Assembly: GCA_944327425.1 (NCBI GenBank)
Contig: CALVHJ010000005.1
Location: 1-25,485, forward strand
Length of the DNA stretch: 25,485 nt
From: an uncultured Bacilli bacterium
GTDB taxonomy: Bacteria; Bacillota_I; Bacilli_A; RF39; UBA660
Direction: 5' to 3'
The first letter of the stretch is position 1. Each line of letters begins with the position of its first letter. The notes under the pieces are model-generated. The model ran no database searches. It was not told where the DNA came from and saw nothing but the letters and a program-made list of their open reading frames with translations. The position numbers and the translations under genes are program-made. Positions 21,290 to 25,485 of this stretch are shown here, one piece after another.

Positions 21290-23390
21290 AATTTAATACT
21301 AATTTATCATCTAATACACCTACGGTAATTATATCACCATATTTAATTTCATCTTTAATTATTTTATCAGCGATTAAAGTTTCAATGTTGTGCGTTACAT
21401 ATCTTTTAATTGGTCTAGCACCATAGGCTTCTTCATAAGAATGATCTATAATATAATCTTTAGCTTGATTAGTTAATTTTAAATGTAAATTAATGTTTTT
21501 AAGTCTTGATTCAGTTTCATGAATAATTTTATCAAGAATACTATAAACTACTTCTTTACCTAAAGATTTGAATATTACTATTTCGTCAATACGATTAATA
21601 AATTCAGGACGGAAAGTTCTTTTTAAAGCTTCCATTACTTTAGATTCACTGTTCTCTTCATTATCTAATATGTATTCACTACCTAAATTAGATGTCATAA
21701 TGATAATTGTGTTTTTAAAGTCAACTAGTTTTCCCGTACTATCCGTGATTCGGCCATCATCTAGTATTTGCAGTAATATATTAAAGACATCAGGATGAGC
21801 TTTTTCTATTTCATCAAATAAAACAATACTATAAGGGTTACGTCTTACGGCTTCAGTTAATTCGCCACCTTCATCATAACCAACATATCCGGGAGGAGCC
21901 CCTAAGAGTCTTGATACATTGAATGCTTCCATGTATTCGGAACAGTCAATTCTGACCATATGACGTTCATCATCAAATAGTTCATAGGCTAAAGCTTTAG
22001 CAAGTTCGGTTTTACCTACACCGGTTGGACCCATGAATATAAATGAACCTATTGGTCTATTAGGATCTTTAATACCACTTCTAGCACGAATAATTGCATT
22101 ACTTACAACTTTTACAGCTTCATCTTGACCAATTACTCTACTCTTCAAGTTATCCTCTAAGTTAAGTAGTTTTTCTTTTTCACCACTTACTAACTTTTGA
22201 ACAGGAATATTAGTCCATTTAGCTACAATTCTAGCTATATCTTCATCTGTAACGGTATCACTTAACATTTGGGAATCAATTTTGCTTCGTAGATTTTCTA
22301 GTTCTTGCTCTAACTTAGGAATTTCACCGTGGCGAAGGCGAGCAGCAGTCTCTAAATCATAGTTGTTTTCAGCAGTTTCTAGTTTGAATCTAGCTTGGTC
22401 TAATTCTTCTTTTTTCTTGTTAATTTCATCGTTTAAGTTTTTCTCTTCTTCCCATTTAGAACGCATTTTAGCTTCTTCTTCTTTTAAAGTTGCTATTTCA
22501 GTTTCAAGTTCAGACTTACGAGCTTTGGATAACTCATCTTTTTCCTTCTTAATTGCTTCTCTTTCTATTTCTAAACTCATAATTTTACGAGTTAATGTAT
22601 CAAGTTCAGTAGGAACACTTGCCATCTGCATCTTTATTGTAGCACATGCTTCATCAACTAGATCAATAGCTTTATCCGGTAAGAATCGATCCGTGATGTA
22701 ACGATCACTAAGAGTTGCGGCACTAATTAGGGCACTATCTTTGATGTTAACGCTGTGAAATAGCTCAAATTTTTCTTTTAAACCACGAAGTATGGTAATG
22801 GTATCTTCGACATTTGGCTCTTTAACTTGAATCTTTTGCAAACGTCTTTCTAAGGCACCATCTTTTTCAATATACTTACGATACTCATTTAGAGTAGTAG
22901 CACCAATTAGTCTAATTTCACCTCTAGCTAACATTGGTTTTAACATGTTACCAGCATCCATAGCACCTTCGGCACCAGCGCCAACAATCATGTGAATTTC
23001 ATCAATAAATAATATTATATCACCATTAGAATCACTTATTTCTTTTAAGACTTTTTTTAATCTTTCTTCAAACTCTCCTCGATATTTAGCACCAGCGATT
23101 AATGCTCCTAAATCTAGTGACCATATTCTTTTTCCTTTTAGAGTACTTGGAACATCTCCCTTGGTGATACGTATAGCAAGTCCTTCTACAATAGCGGTTT
23201 TACCAACACCGGGTTCACCAATTAATACCGGGTTATTCTTGGTCTTTCTTGATAAAACACGAATAATACTACGTATTTCTTCATCACGACCAATAACAGG
23301 ATCAACTTTGTTTTCTTTTACAGCTTCGGTTATATCACGTCCGTATTTTTCTAAAACATTTTCGTTTTCATCTTGCATATTTGGATACAT
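21288..23390 (-). CDS. clpB: ClpB disaggregase lacking the N-terminal Clp_N domain
   Basis: This 700-aa protein starts at MYPNMQDENENVLEKYGRDITE, which corresponds to the linker just before the first AAA+ module of a full ClpB of about 860 aa. AAA-1 has Walker A GEPGVGKT (58-65) and Walker B IILFIDEIH. The long coiled-coil M domain (about 255-385, Lys/Glu-rich) distinguishes ClpB from ClpA and ClpC. AAA-2 has Walker A GPTGVGKT (about 454-461) and GAPPGYVGYDEGG. No ClpP-binding IGF-type loop was noticed. It extracts and refolds aggregated proteins with DnaK. ATG 23390 is preceded by AAGGGTG. The promoter lies directly upstream, so the short form is a designed start, not a truncation. A CIRCE-like operator indicates HrcA control. 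Confidence 0.96.
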   Translation of the reverse strand: MYPNMQDENENVLEKYGRDITEAVKENKVDPVIGRDEEIRSIIRVLSRKTKNNPVLIGEPGVGKTAIVEGLAIRITKGDVPSTLKGKRIWSLDLGALIAGAKYRGEFEERLKKVLKEISDSNGDIILFIDEIHMIVGAGAEGAMDAGNMLKPMLARGEIRLIGATTLNEYRKYIEKDGALERRLQKIQVKEPNVEDTITILRGLKEKFELFHSVNIKDSALISAATLSDRYITDRFLPDKAIDLVDEACATIKMQMASVPTELDTLTRKIMSLEIEREAIKKEKDELSKARKSELETEIATLKEEEAKMRSKWEEEKNLNDEINKKKEELDQARFKLETAENNYDLETAARLRHGEIPKLEQELENLRSKIDSQMLSDTVTDEDIARIVAKWTNIPVQKLVSGEKEKLLNLEDNLKSRVIGQDEAVKVVSNAIIRARSGIKDPNRPIGSFIFMGPTGVGKTELAKALAYELFDDERHMVRIDCSEYMEAFNVSRLLGAPPGYVGYDEGGELTEAVRRNPYSIVLFDEIEKAHPDVFNILLQILDDGRITDSTGKLVDFKNTIIIMTSNLGSEYILDNEENSESKVMEALKRTFRPEFINRIDEIVIFKSLGKEVVYSILDKIIHETESRLKNINLHLKLTNQAKDYIIDHSYEEAYGARPIKRYVTHNIETLIADKIIKDEIKYGDIITVGVLDDKLVLN

Positions 23391-23419
23391 ATTAACACAC
23401 CCTTTCTTTTACAATATAT

Positions 23420-23448
23420 GTTATAACATAAAAATTAGCGCTTGTCAA
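23420..23448 (-). promoter_or_regulatory. Promoter of clpB
   Basis: TTGACA (23443-23448), a 17-bp spacer and TATAAC (23420-23425) on the minus strand. The -35 box lies within the CIRCE-like operator. Confidence 0.85.
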
Positions 23449-23461
23449 GTGTAAGTGCTAA
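23435..23461. promoter_or_regulatory. CIRCE-like HrcA operator
   Basis: TTAGCGCTT (23435-23443), nine bases, AAGTGCTAA (23453-23461). This is the CIRCE plan TTAGCACTC-N9-GAGTGCTAA, with one difference in the left inner arm and one at the innermost position of each arm. It covers the clpB -35 box, so bound HrcA would block the promoter, with release on heat or protein stress. Confidence 0.85.
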
Positions 23462-23951
23462 TTATGTATACCATTAACTCACGTCAAAATTATTACCGGA
23501 TTGTTTTTAGATGAAGTAAAACACTATGAATGGCATTCTTCTCGTTATGAGGTACTTTTAAGTGAAGATAGATTCGAAGCTCATATTGTACTTAGTAAAA
23601 AGCATGGTACAAATGATCCTTGGATTATTGTTACGAATGGTGACCCTAAAAGAGTCATTAAAGATTATGGTTATCGATTTGGAGGCGTAGAAACTGTTTT
23701 TAAAGCTCAAAAATCAAATGGCCTTAATTTAGAATGTACTTGTAATGCTTCTGAAAAATATTTTACAACGATGTATACTATGGCTTGTTTTGCTTATTAT
23801 AAATGTTAAAATAAAAACTGATAAAACAGATAAAGGCAAGAAAATTAGAATCATGTCTTTATTTAACACTGGTTTAACTCTATTTCATCTTGCTTATCAA
23901 TCATCAAAATATATTAGAATACCTTATAAATTTATCTTATATGACATATAA
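23462..23951 (+). pseudogene. Transposase remnant (DDE type, C-terminal part, frameshifted)
   Basis: The first frame (open from 23462, TTG codon at 23501) encodes KIITGLFLDEVKHYEWHSSRY, then DPWIIVTNGDPKRVIKDYGY, RFGGVETVFKAQKSNGLNLE and TMYTMACFAYYKC, ending in TAA at 23807-23809. The frame then shifts. The next frame encodes KIKTDKTDKGKKIRIMSLFNTGLTLFHLAY and KYIRIPYKFILYDI to the stop at 23951. YxxRFxxxETxFKxQKSNGxxLE is the conserved late block of IS4-like DDE transposases, with the catalytic Glu in VET. The N-terminal half with the two catalytic Asp residues is missing; the similarity begins right at the CIRCE element of clpB. The element cannot move by itself. Confidence 0.75.
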
Positions 23952-23955
23952 TTAA

Positions 23956-24060
23956 TTAACTTTATTACACCTAAAAAGCACAGAATACTCTGTGCCATTT
24001 TGGCGTGTAATAAATATATACATCAGAATTCCCGTTTCTTTCCAACTTTATGATATATGA
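23956..24060 (+). pseudogene. Second transposase tail fragment
   Basis: After the stop of the first remnant the plus strand encodes LTLLHLKSTEYSVPFWRV and INIYIRIPVSFQLYDI before TGA (24058-24060). LTLxHL and YIRIPxxFxLYDI repeat the end of the preceding remnant (LTLFHL, KYIRIPYKFILYDI). Twelve or so extra residues between the two matches are encoded by a palindrome (TTACAC to GTGTAA, with inner arms GCACAGA and TCTGTGC). This suggests that a hairpin inserted into the tail of a second, related element. Confidence 0.55.
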
Positions 24061-24086
24061 GTTCGGAAACTGAACTCTATCATTGA

Positions 24087-24133
24087 AAAAAATGAGAAAA
24101 TCTTTTTTGTGTGCCATAATTTTCTCATTTTTT
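24087..24133 (+). terminator. Long hairpin terminator after the transposase tails
   Basis: AAAAAATGAGAAAAT (24087-24101) and ATTTTCTCATTTTTT (24119-24133) form a perfect 15-bp stem with a 17-base loop. The T-run is built into the stem, so the hairpin could act on both strands. Confidence 0.6.
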
Positions 24134-24252
24134 GCTTGTAATTTAAAATTAAGCTTATCAGACTAAAAATATGTATATTTTTTCTAGTCTAATGGGCGTA
24201 AAAATTTGTTTTAAAGTACGCTGAAACCCGCATAAACACTAGGTTTGTTTAA
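24134..24252. other. Gene-free stretch
   Basis: No coding frame or RNA gene is recognisable. A loose inverted repeat AGACTA/TAGTCT with an AT-rich interior is the only structure seen. It may be further mobile-element debris. Confidence 0.4.
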
Positions 24253-24321
24253 AACTGTCCGTAGCTAAGACAGTTAACTTGACAAGGTCGTTAGTTGCAA
24301 AATGAAGAGTCATTTTGCAAC
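24253..24321. repeat. Two adjacent hairpins downstream of the partial surface-protein gene
   Basis: The first is AACTGTC (24253-24259) with GACAGTT (24269-24275) and a 9-base loop. The second is GTTGCAAAATGA (24294-24305) with TCATTTTGCAAC (24310-24321), a perfect 12-bp stem with an AGAG loop. Neither is followed by a T-tract on either strand, so they are not ordinary terminators. The second lies 46 bases past the stop codon of the 24367 gene. Confidence 0.7.
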
Positions 24322-24366
24322 ACTCATCTTTCACTCCTTGAAGTTTGCGCTTCTTCCATTTGGGTC

Positions 24367-25485
24367 CTATACGACCACAAATGGATCACTACTTGTTCCA
24401 CTTCCTGTTATTGTGTTATTAGTTGACAGGTTTATTACTGGGCGCACACCAGGCGCCGCGTTGCCCACGTTGCTGCTGCCGAGGAAGCCATACGAATACA
24501 CATTGAACACGCTAGCAGAACTGCCCGCAGCATAAAAGTGATACGGAGACATGGTCCAGTATTGGTTTCCTGTATATAGATAATAACCATAATTAGTTCC
24601 AATACTTCCTCCTGCATACATTACTTCATCTACTGTTATTAGTCCTATCTTTGTTTGATACAGGTCATTACTATTACTACATTCATATGTTGGACTTCCA
24701 TTACTTCTTCTTTCATATGCCGCATAGTACTGCGTACTTCCTGTTGATACCCACTCTCCTTCTGTACTTCTTAAGTTTCTATCATTACAAAATCCCGCAC
24801 TCGCACTACTTACTATCCTGCTATCATAACTTTGTAGGTTATTACTATACCAGTTCTCCAAATATGTTTTTATTGTACTATCTGTTCCCTCATTTGTACT
24901 ATTTGGTCTTTGACTTTCACTTGTATATCGGTATCCTACATATTCACTTGCCTTATATGAACTATTGAATCGACTTGTTCCAATTTGCGTATAATCTGTA
25001 CTACTATCATTATAGCCATTTGCTAATACTGTTTCTTTTCCTGCTGCATCTACTTCTGCTTTTTCTCCACTATAGATTATCCTTATACTTCCATCTTCAT
25101 TTATTCTTATGATTCGCCAATATTTATTGGCAAATACTAAGTAGTTATTTTCTACATCTCCTCTCCAGTAGTATGTTGTTCCTTTACTTGTTGTTTCTTC
25201 ATATATTCCCACTGTTTCTTCTCCACAGTTTCCTCCATTATTACTTCCGGCACTACAACTTGTATTATTGAAGTTTGGGGTATCCAAGTTTACTTCAATT
25301 TCTCCTAATACTGTATCTACTATTTTTGTTGTAGCTGTCTCAAAATACAAATAACATTTTGTTCCTCTTGTTGTAAATGGTGTTACCGTTAACATTTGCG
25401 TTGTTTGATCCCATTCTAGTGTTACATTAGCATCTTCCCCATTTACGGTACAATAACTAGTATCTAAAAGTTTATAATTACCTTC
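24367..25485 (-). CDS. Exported lectin-like surface protein, 5' end beyond the window; candidate DGR target
   Basis: The frame is open from the window edge (373 codons visible before TAG at 24367-24369). From the edge it reads DTSYCTVNGEDANVTLEW and TVTPFTTRGTKCYLYF, a beta-rich stretch. A Cys-containing linker (NTSCSAGSNNGGNCGEETVGIYEE) follows, then the same C-terminal domain as the gene at 8801: YYWRGDVENNYLVF, YWRIIRINEDGSIRIIY, TVDEVMYAGG, YLYTGNQYWTMSP, APGVRPVINL. The signal or anchor region is outside the window. Codon use in nearly all of the gene is AT-rich like the neighbours. In the 102 bases just before GVRPV it switches abruptly (see the separate entry). The gene is probably a cell-surface adhesin. 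The ligand is unknown. Confidence 0.75.
   Translation of the reverse strand, partial: EGNYKLLDTSYCTVNGEDANVTLEWDQTTQMLTVTPFTTRGTKCYLYFETATTKIVDTVLGEIEVNLDTPNFNNTSCSAGSNNGGNCGEETVGIYEETTSKGTTYYWRGDVENNYLVFANKYWRIIRINEDGSIRIIYSGEKAEVDAAGKETVLANGYNDSSTDYTQIGTSRFNSSYKASEYVGYRYTSESQRPNSTNEGTDSTIKTYLENWYSNNLQSYDSRIVSSASAGFCNDRNLRSTEGEWVSTGSTQYYAAYERRSNGSPTYECSNSNDLYQTKIGLITVDEVMYAGGSIGTNYGYYLYTGNQYWTMSPYHFYAAGSSASVFNVYSYGFLGSSNVGNAAPGVRPVINLSTNNTITGSGTSSDPFVVV
24442..24543 (-). other. Candidate variable region of a diversity-generating retroelement
   Basis: These 34 codons, from the Tyr after WTMSP to the Arg of GVRPV, are about 57% GC (58 of 102), with 15 A, on the coding strand, in a gene and genome that are otherwise strongly AT-rich. 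No codon ends in A. Many positions are NNC codons (GGC, AGC, TTC, CTC, AAC), as expected when AAC codons of a template are copied with adenine-specific errors. The position, just before the conserved end of a lectin-like C-terminal domain, is that of known variable regions. The paralogue at 8801-10330 lacks this composition at the same place. Confidence 0.55.

Noticed and set aside
23971..24117. A 48-codon minus-strand frame starting MAHKKDFLIFF and ending VFCAF
   Set aside because: The opposite strand encodes a recognisable transposase tail (YIRIPVSFQLYDI), and the frame runs through hairpin arms with no good ribosome binding site. It is read as an antisense shadow.
24294..24321. 12-bp hairpin as an intrinsic terminator of the partial surface-protein gene
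   Set aside because: No T-tract follows the stem on either strand.
1..25485. Mycoplasma-type genetic code (TGA as Trp)
   Set aside because: TGA ends orf244, cca, mscL and the 83-aa membrane protein at overlapping gene junctions, and tryptophans in conserved proteins are TGG.
23462..25485. DGR reverse transcriptase or template repeat near the candidate variable region
   Set aside because: I looked on both strands for a reverse-transcriptase frame and for an AAC-rich near copy of the 24442-24543 block and found neither inside the window.
1..25485. tRNA or rRNA genes
   Set aside because: No cloverleaf with a GGTTCRA-type T loop and no rRNA-like segment was recognised by eye on either strand.

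Overview
The window comes from a low-GC Gram-positive-type bacterium of the Bacilli/Mycoplasmatota side of Bacillota. The evidence is AT-rich coding sequence, the dnaD-nth pair, a SpoIIIE/FtsK translocase, a ClpB under a CIRCE-like operator, strong purine-rich ribosome binding sites and near-consensus -35/17 bp/-10 promoters. TGA ends several genes (orf244 at 341, cca, mscL, the 83-aa membrane protein), so this is the standard bacterial code and not the Mycoplasma TGA=Trp code. The mix resembles uncultured gut lineages, but the species cannot be named from the sequence alone.

Layout. Positions 1-2125 (minus strand): the 5' part of ftsY, an unrecognised 244-aa protein, and a complete type III toxin-antitoxin locus. 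That locus has a promoter, three 35-37 nt tandem repeats (antitoxin RNA), an intrinsic terminator and a ToxN/AbiQ-like endoribonuclease, followed by a small GNAT protein gene. Positions 2187-5081 (plus): ftsK/spoIIIE and a membrane-anchored thioredoxin-fold protein. Positions 5064-8744 (minus): a compact operon mscL-miaA-cca-dnaD-nth, covering mechanosensing, tRNA maturation, replication initiation and base-excision repair. Positions 8761-11371 (minus): two exported paralogues with a TasA/camelysin-like N-terminal half, one with a lectin-like C-terminal domain and one with a dockerin-like insertion. They share a promoter motif.

Positions 11383-13713 (minus): miaB, which acts after miaA on A37 of tRNA, and two proteins of unknown function. 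Positions 13780-14640 (plus): uppP. Positions 14653-20918 (minus): a DUF1016/YhcG-type PDDEXK nuclease, a large BspA-type leucine-rich-repeat protein without a signal peptide, an HD phosphohydrolase, a protein with an HEVEH zinc-metalloprotease-like motif and a probably frameshifted membrane protein. Positions 20958-23461: a Fic pseudogene and clpB with an overlapping SigA promoter and CIRCE-like operator. Positions 23462-24133: decayed transposase ends. Positions 24367-25485 (minus): a third exported protein, cut by the window edge. Its C-terminal lectin-like domain holds a sharply bounded, GC-rich, adenine-poor segment that looks like the variable region of a diversity-generating retroelement (DGR).

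The two most interesting items are the type III toxin-antitoxin locus, whose full architecture is visible, and the candidate DGR target. No reverse transcriptase or template repeat was found inside the window, so the DGR call stays an inference.
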